Assembly: GCF_002153745.1 (NCBI RefSeq)
Contig: NZ_JOPL01000020.1
Location: 1 to 64,000 of the forward strand
Origin: Acetobacter sp. DsW_063
Lineage (GTDB): Bacteria > Pseudomonadota > Alphaproteobacteria > Acetobacterales > Acetobacteraceae
Length of the DNA stretch: 64,000 bases
Direction of reading: 5' to 3'
The notes under the pieces were generated by a model, which saw only the letters and a program-made list of their open reading frames with translations, was not told the DNA's origin and ran no database searches. A program made the translations under genes and the position numbers. The stretch's first letter is position 1; every line of letters begins with the position of its first letter. Of the stretch, positions 52,692 through 61,297 are shown piece after piece.

Positions 52692-52907
52692 ATGACACGA
52701 GATTTAGACTTTCTCTCACAAGAAATAAAATCGATAGGAGCTATTTTGATGCAGAACTACAATGAATATCAGATCCAAATACTCAACGCTCGTGAGTGGA
52801 TGCATGAACAGCTATATGTTCCTGACGCACCAAGTTACAAACCTGCGGTGTTTAAAAATTTTATAAACAAAATAAAAATAAAAGGAAAATTTCTTAGAAA
52901 AACATGA
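52692..52907 (+). CDS. AT-rich small protein, unrecognised
   Basis: A 71-residue protein with an acidic, probably helical first half (MTRDLDFLSQEIKSIGAILMQNYNEY) and a basic end (KNFINKIKIKGKFLRKT). The start ATG is 6 nt after the stop of the preceding AT-rich gene, so the two are probably one unit. Same unusual base composition. I do not recognise a family. Confidence 0.5.
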   Translation: MTRDLDFLSQEIKSIGAILMQNYNEYQIQILNAREWMHEQLYVPDAPSYKPAVFKNFINKIKIKGKFLRKT

Positions 52908-52914
52908 GGATATT

Positions 52915-54117
52915 TTACTCCGCCAAAGCATCCATGACCGCATGTGCAAACGCGTTCGAATCTACAGGATCTTCCATGATCGGCTTGGAGCGCGCCCGCA
53001 ATTCCACAATCATCGTCCTCCGCTTCGGATTCAGATAGATACGTTGCCCGAAAATACCTCGCGCGGAAAAGGCGCCATCCGAAAATCCACCATCACGGTC
53101 CGGCGTCGGCCACCACATGTAGCCGTATTCCAGCCGATCACCGCCCGAAAGCGTCCTCGGGCGACCCGCCTCCTCAAACCATCCGTCCGGCAGAAGGGAT
53201 TTTCCGTCGATGCGCCCGCCATCCAGGACGAACAGCCCAAAGCGCGCGAAGTCACGAAGGGTCGCGTTCAGACCCATACCCGCCGTCTCCGTCCCATCAG
53301 GACTGTCGAGCCACCAATGCGCGTCATGCTCCATCCCAAGCGGTTTCCACAGTTTTTCCGAAAGATACTCCGATAGCGGCCGCCCCAGCGCTGCACGCAG
53401 CAGATAGCCCATGACACAAGTCTCACCCGTGCTGTAATTCCAGACCGCACCGGGCTCCGCCACGCGCGACAGGCTCGTCATCAAATTCATGATCGCGCCG
53501 GGGCGACCAGCGGATTGCAGCGCCAGCATCCTGCGGCGATCAGACGTCGGGTCGGTGTAGGTCTCGTTCCACCCAACGCCTGATGTCATCTGCAACAGAT
53601 TGCGGACAGACACGCCCTGATAAGCGCCGCCCCTCAACTCCGGCAGGTATTGCTCAAGCCTGTCGTCCAGACTGCCGATCAGGCCATCCCTGATCGCCAT
53701 GCCGATCAGAGTGGTGCTGACAGACTTGGCGACGGACATGGACGGCCAGAGCGTGTCCGGCCCAGCCCCGAGGTCATAATGCTCCAGAACGACCCGACCT
53801 TCATGCGCGATCAGCATTCCCGCAACCCGGTTTAGGGAGAGGTAGTCATAAAAATCGTTTACCTTGCCTGCAGTCTCCACTTTCAGGCCGAGCAGATTTC
53901 GCAACGCGCCGTCATCGTAAACCAGCGGCCGCGGCTCGCCATGCTTGACAACGCGGCATGGCAGAATGTCGCGCAATGCCGAGAACACCTCGACCTGCCG
54001 GGCGGGGGGCAGCGCGCCGTCATAAACGCGCGCCAGAAGCTCCGCTTTTCCAGCGTCGCGTTGCTCGATGACGTTCGTCCACGCTGAAGGAACTGTTTTC
54101 ATGGTAACAACATCCAT
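52915..54117 (-). CDS. Serine hydrolase, class C beta-lactamase-like fold
   Basis: A 400-residue cytoplasmic-looking esterase/amidase-type enzyme. The catalytic S-x-x-K is in PSMSVAKSVST (about residues 126-136, Ser-Val-Ala-Lys), the Tyr motif is YSTGE (about 229), and GIFGQRIYLNPKRRTMIVELR replaces the KTG-like region. No signal peptide is seen, so antibiotic hydrolysis is unlikely. Relatives include 6-aminohexanoate-dimer hydrolases and esterases. ATG 54102 is another possible start. It is flanked by AT-rich genes on both sides but has normal composition itself. Confidence 0.85.
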   Translation of the reverse strand: MDVVTMKTVPSAWTNVIEQRDAGKAELLARVYDGALPPARQVEVFSALRDILPCRVVKHGEPRPLVYDDGALRNLLGLKVETAGKVNDFYDYLSLNRVAGMLIAHEGRVVLEHYDLGAGPDTLWPSMSVAKSVSTTLIGMAIRDGLIGSLDDRLEQYLPELRGGAYQGVSVRNLLQMTSGVGWNETYTDPTSDRRRMLALQSAGRPGAIMNLMTSLSRVAEPGAVWNYSTGETCVMGYLLRAALGRPLSEYLSEKLWKPLGMEHDAHWWLDSPDGTETAGMGLNATLRDFARFGLFVLDGGRIDGKSLLPDGWFEEAGRPRTLSGGDRLEYGYMWWPTPDRDGGFSDGAFSARGIFGQRIYLNPKRRTMIVELRARSKPIMEDPVDSNAFAHAVMDALAE

Positions 54118-54319
54118 AATATATATTTTTTATTACGATATCGGTTTAATGACGTCTACACCACCATGACTACCACCTCAAAACGGACAATACGCGCTAC
54201 GTACATCGTGCGCTCACGAGATGAACAACATGAAGATAAAGCGCATCTATCGTTATAGGCACTCGACCACCATTAAAGGTATGATATAAATATTGAATTT
54301 CTATTCCAAAGGGCAAAAA

Positions 54320-54970
54320 ATGGGGCACCATATCGACGAAAATATTTGCCAGTTGGCTTGGTATGCGGAATGTATGAATAGGGCTTTGGCGGAGATCCGC
54401 GGATTCAGTCCCCCAGCCAGAGACGTACGATTTCATCACTCGCTTTTCATTATCAATTTTATGTCCCTCATAGACCTCGCAGTAGAGTTTTACGGTCCGC
54501 TGTTTAAGCAGCAGTTCATTAAAAAACTGGATGGCACCGGAGGTCAAACTGGAGAAAATAATGAAGGATATTTGCGAGAGCTACGTAACGCTACTATCCA
54601 TCGCGGCATGGACATAGCCTCTTCAGGCACAGTCATATCAAATCACGTTCGAGCTATTGCACCAGAGGAAATTTTCGATCGCCACCGCAAGAAGGGGCCA
54701 TTCAAACCTTTTGCGAGCACACTCCTAGAGATTTTCGAGATCAGTCGGCTCATCGGCGGTTCTCTTGTACTGGAATTCGCGGAGCCGTGGTTCCGAGAGA
54801 TGGAAAGCAGAGAATTTAATGAAATGCGAGATCAATATCTCCGCGACTTAGAAGAGAATACATTTCTTCCTGAATGGGCTATAAACGCTGCGCGGGAAAA
54901 TATCGATCAAATACCATTTATGGAAATTCGTGCCCACAACTCACATACACTACGAATCTTGCTATCCTAA
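54320..54970 (+). CDS. Putative HEPN-like protein in an AT-rich island
   Basis: A 216-residue mostly helical protein. I chose ATG 54320, preceded by AAAGGG at 7 nt, over a TTG 27 nt upstream. Residues 85-95 read LRELRNATIHRG, where R89-N-A-T-I-H94 matches R-[NHD]-x3-H, the RNase active-site pattern of HEPN domains, set in a helical context with conserved-looking preceding helix FIINFMSLIDLAVEFYG. HEPN nucleases act in toxin-antitoxin and anti-phage systems, but many HEPN-like proteins are inactive and this assignment is by motif only. No partner (such as an MNT antitoxin) is adjacent. AT-rich composition suggests acquisition. Confidence 0.5.
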   Translation: MGHHIDENICQLAWYAECMNRALAEIRGFSPPARDVRFHHSLFIINFMSLIDLAVEFYGPLFKQQFIKKLDGTGGQTGENNEGYLRELRNATIHRGMDIASSGTVISNHVRAIAPEEIFDRHRKKGPFKPFASTLLEIFEISRLIGGSLVLEFAEPWFREMESREFNEMRDQYLRDLEENTFLPEWAINAARENIDQIPFMEIRAHNSHTLRILLS

Positions 54971-55143
54971 ACTACTACAAAAACGAAAATCGATACACCC
55001 TCCATTTGGCGCACATAGGTATATTTCGCCTCTGATATCACCGACTAGTATCACGCCTCACAAATTAAATAACAGCCAACAGACGAGAACGCGGGACGCA
55101 GCTGCGTCCCGCCCCACCTTAAAACGACCTGACTTTGTGGCGC

Positions 55144-55593
55144 TCACTTCGGTTTGACGGCGATGCCCATGACCTCATAGTGAGCGCCGCCCAGCAGGCT
55201 TCCCGCCCCGATGAAAGCGCGCGCAGGCATCGGCCCCTTGAAATAGGTCCGGTAAACGGCGTTGAAGGCCGCAAAATTCTTGAGGTCAGAGGCGAATATC
55301 TGCACCCAGACGAGGTCGTCCATCGTCAGACCAGCCTTCTCGACCGTCTTTTTGATGTTATCCAGCACGATTTTGGCGCCGGCGGTCGCGTCGAGGGCCG
55401 GTTTGCCCGTGGCCGGGTCATGATCAGTGGTGCCGGAGATGTAGAGCGTGTCGCCAGCCATAACTGCGCTGCTGAACGGCGGAGCGGTCGTGACACTCGC
55501 TGGCACTCCCTCAGGAGCGAAATGCTCGACTGTAGCGGCGTGCGAAGCCGTGGAAACCAGCATTGCAAGGGCGACGGGAGCGACGTAGCGCAT
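55144..55593 (-). CDS. Exported RidA/YjgF-family protein
   Basis: A 149-residue protein from ATG 55593, preceded by GAGG. Residues 1-19 form a cleavable signal (MRYVAPVALAML... ending ASHAA). The rest is the RidA fold: PPFSSAVMAGDTLYISGTTDHDPATGKPALDATAGAKIVLDNIKKTVEKAGLTMDDLVWVQIFASDLKNFAAFNAVYRTYFKGPMPARAFIGAGSL. In cytoplasmic RidA an Arg (near R105 in E. coli) binds the imine substrate, and here PARAFIG keeps an Arg. Export of this fold is unusual. Confidence 0.82.
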   Translation of the reverse strand: MRYVAPVALAMLVSTASHAATVEHFAPEGVPASVTTAPPFSSAVMAGDTLYISGTTDHDPATGKPALDATAGAKIVLDNIKKTVEKAGLTMDDLVWVQIFASDLKNFAAFNAVYRTYFKGPMPARAFIGAGSLLGGAHYEVMGIAVKPK

Positions 55594-55765
55594 GATGACC
55601 TCGTTTGTGAGAAGCTTCATTCAATGGAGCAACGTCTAGGAAATTATTGCGATTCCATTGTGAAAACAACTCACGCGCCACGCATGGGGAATCAGGGACT
55701 CGACGCGTCGACGATCATATATCCGGCGTCGCCATCAAACGGCCGTCTGACCACCCGCCTGACCG

Positions 55766-56344
55766 TCACCACCCACGAACGTCGAACGCCCGCATCCCGG
55801 CCGCCCGCGCCGCTTTCAGTCCTTCGTCGCTGTCCTCCAACACCACGCAGCGGCCAGGCTCTACACCCAGTCTCTGCGCGGCAAGAAGGTAAATTTCCGG
55901 ATCTGGCTTCGGGTTTGCGACATCCTCGATCGTCACGATCTTCGCGAACGCGTCCCGCAGCCCGATGGCCGTCAAAGACGCCTCGACAACCTCACGCGAG
56001 CCGCTCGAAGCCACGGCCAGCGGCAGGCGGCCGCGCCATTCCCGCGCCAGCGCGACTACCGGCGCGTTCTCACGCACGGCGTGCAGACGATCGATCACGC
56101 CACGCCGGGCGGCGGCAATGATCGCGTCGTGATCGAGAGAAACGTTGAACGCCTTGTCGACGGCCGCCAACAGCATGCGCTCGGCGTAGCCACCTTTTCC
56201 CCTGAACCATTCCGGTGGCAAGTCGATCCCGCCAACCTCAAGCACAGCGGCGCGCCACGCCGCCAGATAGAGCGGCAAGGTGTCGACCAGCGTTCCGTCG
56301 CAATCAAAAATCAGCGCGGCGACGTCGTCAGAAATCTCGATCAT
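55766..56344 (-). CDS. HAD-superfamily sugar-phosphate phosphatase/mutase-like
   Basis: A 192-residue HAD enzyme from ATG 56344. Motif I is IFDCDGTLVDTLPLYLAAW (nucleophile Asp14), motif II ASSGSREVV (Ser/Thr), motif III with Lys in NPKPDPEIYLLAAQRLG, and motif IV VVLEDSDEGLKAARAAG. The four-helix cap is of the beta-phosphoglucomutase/GPP type. The substrate is not predictable. Its start overlaps the stop of the next gene upstream (ATGA). Confidence 0.9.
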   Translation of the reverse strand: MIEISDDVAALIFDCDGTLVDTLPLYLAAWRAAVLEVGGIDLPPEWFRGKGGYAERMLLAAVDKAFNVSLDHDAIIAAARRGVIDRLHAVRENAPVVALAREWRGRLPLAVASSGSREVVEASLTAIGLRDAFAKIVTIEDVANPKPDPEIYLLAAQRLGVEPGRCVVLEDSDEGLKAARAAGMRAFDVRGW

Positions 56345-56811
56345 GGGAAAGCGGACTTCTGATACGCGCCGCCGTCGACCAGCTTGCCCAACGGCGCAAA
56401 CTCCGCATCGCTGAATGTTTCCGTACGCACTTTCTTTCCGTCCGGCGCCTCGACGAACACCGTATCGTTCCAGTCCGCTGCACTGATCCCGGTCCACAGC
56501 GTCAGCGCGATCGGGTCGGACTTGCCATCCCGCTGAGCCTGAAGCTCCAGCCGCGCATCGCCGCTTGAAGGCGGCGTCTGGCTGAGCGGCCCCCACCCGT
56601 GCGTGTGGTGTTGAAGCCAGTCGTTCACCGTCGCGATCTCAGACGCGTTCAGCTGCCGGACGCGTCGCATCGGCCCCACGAAAATTTTCCCGGCCGTGAC
56701 TTGCGGAAACGTCACCGGCTTGAAATTCGGCAACGCCGCCAGCCAGATGACGCTTGCCGTCCCGATGGTGAACACCAGAAAAGCGATGATGAAGACGACT
56801 TCTTTCCTCAT
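56341..56811 (-). CDS. Membrane-anchored protein of unknown function
   Basis: A 156-residue protein with an N-terminal signal anchor (about residues 5-28, VVFIIAFLVFTIGTASVIWLAAL) and a soluble domain including VRQLNASEIATVNDWLQHHTHGWGPLSQTPPS and WNDTVFVEAPDGKKV. GGGAGCAGG lies 2 nt before ATG. It is coupled to the HAD gene downstream (ATGA) and follows the polysaccharide aminotransferase gene by 18 nt, so it may belong to that operon. No family recognised. Confidence 0.65.
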   Translation of the reverse strand: MRKEVVFIIAFLVFTIGTASVIWLAALPNFKPVTFPQVTAGKIFVGPMRRVRQLNASEIATVNDWLQHHTHGWGPLSQTPPSSGDARLELQAQRDGKSDPIALTLWTGISAADWNDTVFVEAPDGKKVRTETFSDAEFAPLGKLVDGGAYQKSAFP

Positions 56812-56829
56812 GGACCTGCTCCCGTCCGA

Positions 56830-57969
56830 TCAGCCGCGCACGGCGGCGATCACACGGGCGACCTCCGCGTCCGTCAGTTCAGGCTGAATCGGCAACGCGA
56901 GGATGCGTTCGGCCAAAGACTCCGAAACAGGCAGCGTCGCGCCGTCATGATGGTCGCGATACGCAGGCTGCCGATGCAACGGCAGCGGGTAATAGATCGC
57001 AGACGGAACTCCCGCCGCTTTCAATCGCTCCTGCAACGCCGTCCGCGCCGCCGTGTCCGACAGCAGGATCGCATAGATCGCCCAGGCGCTGGCGCCGCCC
57101 GGCACGCGCACGGGCACAGTCACGACGTCGCGCAATCCGGCGTCATAAGCGCAGGCGATTTTCTCACGCCGCGCCAGTTCCGCCTCGAAGAAGTCCAGCT
57201 TCGCCAGCAACACTGCCGCCTGCAACGTGTCGAGCCGACCGTTCATGCCGGTGCGCAGGACCTCATACCGCGTGCCGCCCTCGCCATGCGTGCGCAGCGA
57301 GCGATACAGCGCCGCGCGCTCCGCATCGTCGGTCAGGATCGCCCCGCCGTCTCCATAACCGCCCAGCGGCTTGGACGGGAAGAAAGACAGCGTCGTAGCC
57401 GTCGCCTCCCGTCCCAATTTGCGCCCGCCATAAGAGCCGCCGAAGGACTGCGCGCAGTCGTCGAGCAGGAAAAGATCGTTCTCTGTCGCGATGTCCCGCA
57501 ACTCCGCCCACGGGGCGGGCTGACCAAACAGATCGACGCCGACGATGGCACACGGCCTCAGCTTGCCCGCCTTGCGAACGTCGGCGATGCGCGCGCGCAG
57601 GTTCACGGGATCGATCTGGAATGTCGCCGGATCGACGTCCACGAAGACCGGCGTGGCGCCGAGCACCAGCGGAACCTCGGCCGTCGCCGTGTAGGTGAAC
57701 GCAGGAAGAAACACCGCGTCGCCGCGCCCGATCCCTTCCGCCATCATGACGATCTGCAACGCATCGGTGCCAGAGGACACGCCGACGCAATGCCCGGCGC
57801 CAGCGTAGGCCGCCAGCTTTTCCTCCAGCTCAACGACTTCCGGTCCCATCACGAAGCGGCAATGCGCCAGCACCGCGTCGATCCGCGCGCGCAGCGCCTC
57901 GCCCATCCTGCGCTGCTGCGCCGCGAGGTCGAGAAACGCGATTGGAGCCAACTCTGACGACGTGCTCAT
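56830..57969 (-). CDS. DegT/DnrJ/EryC1-family sugar aminotransferase
   Basis: A 379-residue PLP enzyme that aminates a keto-sugar nucleotide for surface polysaccharide. Family stretches: IAFLDLAAQQRRM, YAGAGHCVGVSSGTDALQI, AFLPAFTYTATAEV-like VFLPAFTYTATAEV, LLDDCAQSFGGSYGGRKLG, and the PLP Lys in SFFPSKPLGGYGDGGAI (about residue 185). NGRLDTLQAAVLLAKLD is the substrate-side helix. Relatives such as WbpE/WlbC act with WbpM-type dehydratases. It overlaps the CapD-type gene upstream by 4 nt, so they are coupled. Confidence 0.92.
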   Translation of the reverse strand: MSTSSELAPIAFLDLAAQQRRMGEALRARIDAVLAHCRFVMGPEVVELEEKLAAYAGAGHCVGVSSGTDALQIVMMAEGIGRGDAVFLPAFTYTATAEVPLVLGATPVFVDVDPATFQIDPVNLRARIADVRKAGKLRPCAIVGVDLFGQPAPWAELRDIATENDLFLLDDCAQSFGGSYGGRKLGREATATTLSFFPSKPLGGYGDGGAILTDDAERAALYRSLRTHGEGGTRYEVLRTGMNGRLDTLQAAVLLAKLDFFEAELARREKIACAYDAGLRDVVTVPVRVPGGASAWAIYAILLSDTAARTALQERLKAAGVPSAIYYPLPLHRQPAYRDHHDGATLPVSESLAERILALPIQPELTDAEVARVIAAVRG

Positions 57970-59984
57970 GAAACCAGTCTCTCCCTGCCCAAGGCGGTTC
58001 CGGGCGCGGCGTCGGAAGCGGCTTCTCCCGCATCCGTCGGCGTCGCGCCCGTGCTGTTGTGAACGAATTCGGGCACAAGGGCGGTAAGCACGGCAATCGC
58101 CTCAGCCGCATTGCCGTCATGCGCGCAGGCCGCGATCCTGTCCACGGCCGCCGACACCTGCCGCAAATCCACGACACGCGGCGTGGCGATCAGCAGGCCC
58201 GGCGCATCTGTCGGCGCCGGGGCCTCACGCCCGTGGAACAACTCTTCGAAAAGCTTCTCGCCCGGACGCAGGCCGGTGAAGCGGATCGCCACGTCCTCGT
58301 CAGGCCGAAGCCCCGCCAGGCGGATGATGCGGCGCGCAAGATCGACGATTTTCACGGGTTGCCCCATGTCGAGCACGAAGATGCCGCCATCGCGCAGCAT
58401 GGCGTCCGTGCCGCTTTCCTCATGGTCCAGTCCGACGATGGCGCCCCGCACACTAGCCTGCAACACCAGCCCAACAGCCTCCGGCACCGTCATGAAGTAG
58501 CGACGCATGTCCGGATGCGTGACGGTCAGCGGGCCGCCGCGCTCAAGCTGCCTGCGGAAGAGCGGCACAACCGATCCGGTCGAACCAAGAACATTGCCGA
58601 AGCGCACGGTTACGCAGCGCATGGCGTCCCGGCGTCCGGACGTTCGCGCGGCGATGTCGAGAGCCTGACAATACATCTCGGCGGCGCGTTTGCTCGCGCC
58701 CATCAGGCTGGACGGATTCACCGCCTTGTCGGTCGAGATCACCACCATCGCCTGCGCGCCGTGCCGCGCGGCTGCGTCGGCGACGATGCGCGTGCCGAGC
58801 ACATTGGTCAGCAATCCCTCGCACGGGTTGCTCTCGACGATCGGCACATGCTTGAGCGCGGCAGCATGGAACACCAGCGCCGGGCGATAAGTCGCGAACA
58901 CGCGCTCGATCCGTCCGGCGTCACGCACGTCCGCGACGACAATGTCGCGCGCTGCGGGGTGCGCCTGCTCGCCCAACTCGACGTCGATACGCCACAACGC
59001 GTATTCGCCGTTATCGACCAGAACGAGGCGACTCGGTCCAAAGGAAGCGATCTGGCGCGCCAGTTCGGAACCGATCGAGCCGCCTGCGCCCGTCACCATC
59101 ACCACGCGGTCGCGGATCATGCGATCCATGCCCTCGCGATCCAGCGGCACCTGCGGACGGTTCAGCAAATCTTCCAGAGCCACCGGCCGCAGTTCCACGC
59201 GATCCGCAGGCGTAAGCGCCGTCAGCACGGGCGCGCGCATGACCTCGACGCCGTGCGCCTCGGCCGCGTCCAGCACCCGGCTCAACCCTTCGCCACGGAA
59301 ATTCGGGTCGGTCACCACCAGACTGTCCGGCAACGCCTTGCGCTGCGCCATACCGTCAAGCAACGCCGCTATTTCGGTGACGTGCCCCAGAATTGGAACA
59401 TTATGAATGCGCCGCCCTGCCTGATTCGTCCCCTGCCCGATCAGCCCGGTGACTCGCACGTCCGAGCCCGGGTTGCGGGCAATCGCACGCAGGAACAGGT
59501 CGGCGACCTGATCCGCGCCAACCAGCACCACCCGTTGCTGTGCCGCACCGCGCCGGCCCAGAACGTTGAATATGCGGTATGCCGCGCGCAATCCGCCGAG
59601 CATGACAATCAGCGTCAGCGCATAGATGATCGGGAAGGCAGGGCTCGGCAGCGGATAACCCGTGGCGGCCAGACCGGCGGTGAACAGCGCGGCACTGGCG
59701 ATCGACGCCCCGACAATCCCCAGAAGGTCGGAGATGCCGGAAAACCGCCAGTACTGCTGCGGCATCCGAAACGGCAGACCACTGACCAACAATGTGATCG
59801 CGCCCCCAGCCAGCAGCCAGAGCGGATGCAGCAGCCCCTCTTGCGGCGCGGCAAGCCAACGCGCGACCGGCGCAGCGAGCGCGGCCACCGTCCCGTCGAG
59901 CAGGACGTTGACAAGAATGCGGTTGAACGGCCGCAGCCGGGTGCTTATCGGCGCGACTTCCGGACGTTGCGGTGCCATCACCAT
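57966..59984 (-). CDS. CapD/WbpM-type nucleotide-sugar 4,6-dehydratase
   Basis: A 672-residue membrane enzyme that converts UDP-GlcNAc to a 4-keto-6-deoxy sugar in polysaccharide synthesis. From ATG 59984 it has four N-terminal helices (about 25-145), a first Rossmann domain (RVVLVGADQVADLFLRAI) and the catalytic SDR domain with VVMVTGAGGSIGSELARQIASFGPSRLVLVDN, the HAAALKHVPIVESNPCEG region, ISTDKAVNPSSLMGASKRAAEMYCQA (Asp-Lys replaces the usual Tyr-Lys order) and TVRFGNVLGSTGSVVPLFRRQ. RPGEKLFEEL closes it. The frame is open to 60350 but upstream residues are not family-like. Divergent from the WbpL-like gene. Confidence 0.94.
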   Translation of the reverse strand: MVMAPQRPEVAPISTRLRPFNRILVNVLLDGTVAALAAPVARWLAAPQEGLLHPLWLLAGGAITLLVSGLPFRMPQQYWRFSGISDLLGIVGASIASAALFTAGLAATGYPLPSPAFPIIYALTLIVMLGGLRAAYRIFNVLGRRGAAQQRVVLVGADQVADLFLRAIARNPGSDVRVTGLIGQGTNQAGRRIHNVPILGHVTEIAALLDGMAQRKALPDSLVVTDPNFRGEGLSRVLDAAEAHGVEVMRAPVLTALTPADRVELRPVALEDLLNRPQVPLDREGMDRMIRDRVVMVTGAGGSIGSELARQIASFGPSRLVLVDNGEYALWRIDVELGEQAHPAARDIVVADVRDAGRIERVFATYRPALVFHAAALKHVPIVESNPCEGLLTNVLGTRIVADAAARHGAQAMVVISTDKAVNPSSLMGASKRAAEMYCQALDIAARTSGRRDAMRCVTVRFGNVLGSTGSVVPLFRRQLERGGPLTVTHPDMRRYFMTVPEAVGLVLQASVRGAIVGLDHEESGTDAMLRDGGIFVLDMGQPVKIVDLARRIIRLAGLRPDEDVAIRFTGLRPGEKLFEELFHGREAPAPTDAPGLLIATPRVVDLRQVSAAVDRIAACAHDGNAAEAIAVLTALVPEFVHNSTGATPTDAGEAASDAAPGTALGRERLVS

Positions 59985-60163
59985 AGCCCTATAGCCCACC
60001 CTCGCGCTGGCTAGAAGGAACCAACGCAGCTTTCCTCTGCGTCGGCCGTTCGGCGCAGGCCAACCCGACACGAAGGGCCAGCCCGGCGACGCCCCGAACA
60101 TAGTCCGAAGAGCGCGGACGACCGCCCTTCGCGCCGCCCGCTGCCCCCGGTTGAAAGCGACCG

Positions 60164-61246
60164 ATGCCCATAACGCTCCCCTCCATCGCCCTGCTTTTCC
60201 TCGCTGCTGTCGTCTCCGCGCTGCTGATCCGCCGTATGATCGCCGTGGCCGTCCTCGACACGCCGGTTCATCGCAGCGCGCATACGCAGCCGACACCCAA
60301 GGGCGGCGGCGTGGGCGTAATCGGCGCGTTCCTTCTCGTGCTTCCGCCACTGCGCGCGACGCTCGGACTGCCCGCGTTTACAACGCCCGTCGGCGTCCTG
60401 TGGGTCGCTGTCGCAGCGCTGGCGATCGTGTCGTGGATCGACGACGTGAAGCAGTGGTCGCCGTGGGTAAAGCTCGGGGCGCAGATTGGCGCAGCAATGC
60501 TGGTCACAGCCTGCTCGCCGCCGCTTCCCGGACCTCTTGGCCTGTGGATCGGAGCCGCCATCGCCCTGCCGTGGCTGCTGTTCGTAACCAACGCCGTGAA
60601 CTTCATGGACGGGCTGAACGGGCTGGTCTCAGGCGTTCTGTGCCTGTCCTTCGCCTGTCTTGCATTGCTTCCGTCACCCACCGCAGCTTCCGACCTGCGC
60701 GCGGAGTCGGCGTTACTCGCCTGCACGCTGCTCGCCTTCTTACCGTTCAACTTTCCCCGCGCGCGCATTTTCATGGGCGACGTGGGTAGCCAGAGCTGCG
60801 GGCTGCTGGTCGGCGCGGCCGCGCTCTCAGGCGTTCGTCTCGACGCAAGCGGCCTCTTCGATCCCTCGACAGCGATCGAGGTTCTCTGCCTTACCGCCGG
60901 GTTGCTTTACGATGTGGGTATCACGCTCTGTCGCCGCGCTCTCGCAGGAGAGCGCCTGCTGGAGGCTCACCGTGGTCACCTGTATCAAGTGGCCTATCGC
61001 GTCGGCATGCCGCGCACGACGGTGGCGCTGATCCATTGGGGCTTCGTGCTGTGGGGCGCGACATGGTTTACGCTGCTGCGTCCATCGCTGATTACGACGT
61101 GCGTCACTACAGGCAGCACAACCATGGAGGAAGGCGGCCACCTCAGCGGCCTGCTGTTGCTTCTGGCGCTGATCGCCCTGCCGCAACTCATCTGGACGGG
61201 CGTGGTCGTATCTCTGGAACGCCGTCGGCCGGTCGGCCGCTGGTGA
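60164..61246 (+). CDS. WbpL/WecA-type polyprenyl-phosphate sugar-1-phosphate transferase
   Basis: A 360-residue membrane enzyme that starts polysaccharide chains by adding a sugar-1-phosphate to undecaprenyl phosphate. Visible motifs: HTQPTPKGGGVGVI, VSWIDDVKQWSPWVKL (Asp-Asp), FVTNAVNFMDGLNGL, RIFMGDVGSQSCG, and the His-rich EAHRGHLYQVAYRVGMPRTTV. About ten helices. The motif pattern fits the WbpL/Fuc4NAc-type branch rather than MraY. Divergent from the CapD-type gene across about 180 bp, both probably one polysaccharide locus. It ends about 50 nt before the convergent exported-protein gene. Confidence 0.93.
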   Translation: MPITLPSIALLFLAAVVSALLIRRMIAVAVLDTPVHRSAHTQPTPKGGGVGVIGAFLLVLPPLRATLGLPAFTTPVGVLWVAVAALAIVSWIDDVKQWSPWVKLGAQIGAAMLVTACSPPLPGPLGLWIGAAIALPWLLFVTNAVNFMDGLNGLVSGVLCLSFACLALLPSPTAASDLRAESALLACTLLAFLPFNFPRARIFMGDVGSQSCGLLVGAAALSGVRLDASGLFDPSTAIEVLCLTAGLLYDVGITLCRRALAGERLLEAHRGHLYQVAYRVGMPRTTVALIHWGFVLWGATWFTLLRPSLITTCVTTGSTTMEEGGHLSGLLLLLALIALPQLIWTGVVVSLERRRPVGRW

Positions 61247-61265
61247 CGCCGCAAGCGGCGCCACG

Positions 61266-61284
61266 GGGCGGAAAAGCTCCGCCC
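61266..61284. terminator. Hairpin between convergent genes
   Basis: GGGCGGA (61266-61272), a 5-nt loop, TCCGCCC (61278-61284), with a second stem GACGCCGC/GGCGCC just before. It separates the WbpL-like gene from the convergent exported-protein gene. No T tract, so termination efficiency is uncertain. Confidence 0.5.
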
Positions 61285-61297
61285 GGACAGCGTCGTC

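Noticed and set aside
58059-60014. A 651-codon open frame antisense to the CapD/WbpM-type gene
   Set aside because: It is a by-product of GC-rich third codon positions in the real gene. Its translation is Arg/His-rich low-complexity and family-less.
59985-60350. Extended start for the CapD/WbpM-type gene
   Set aside because: Residues are Arg-rich and overlap the divergent transferase gene and its promoter. The family N-terminus begins at 59984.
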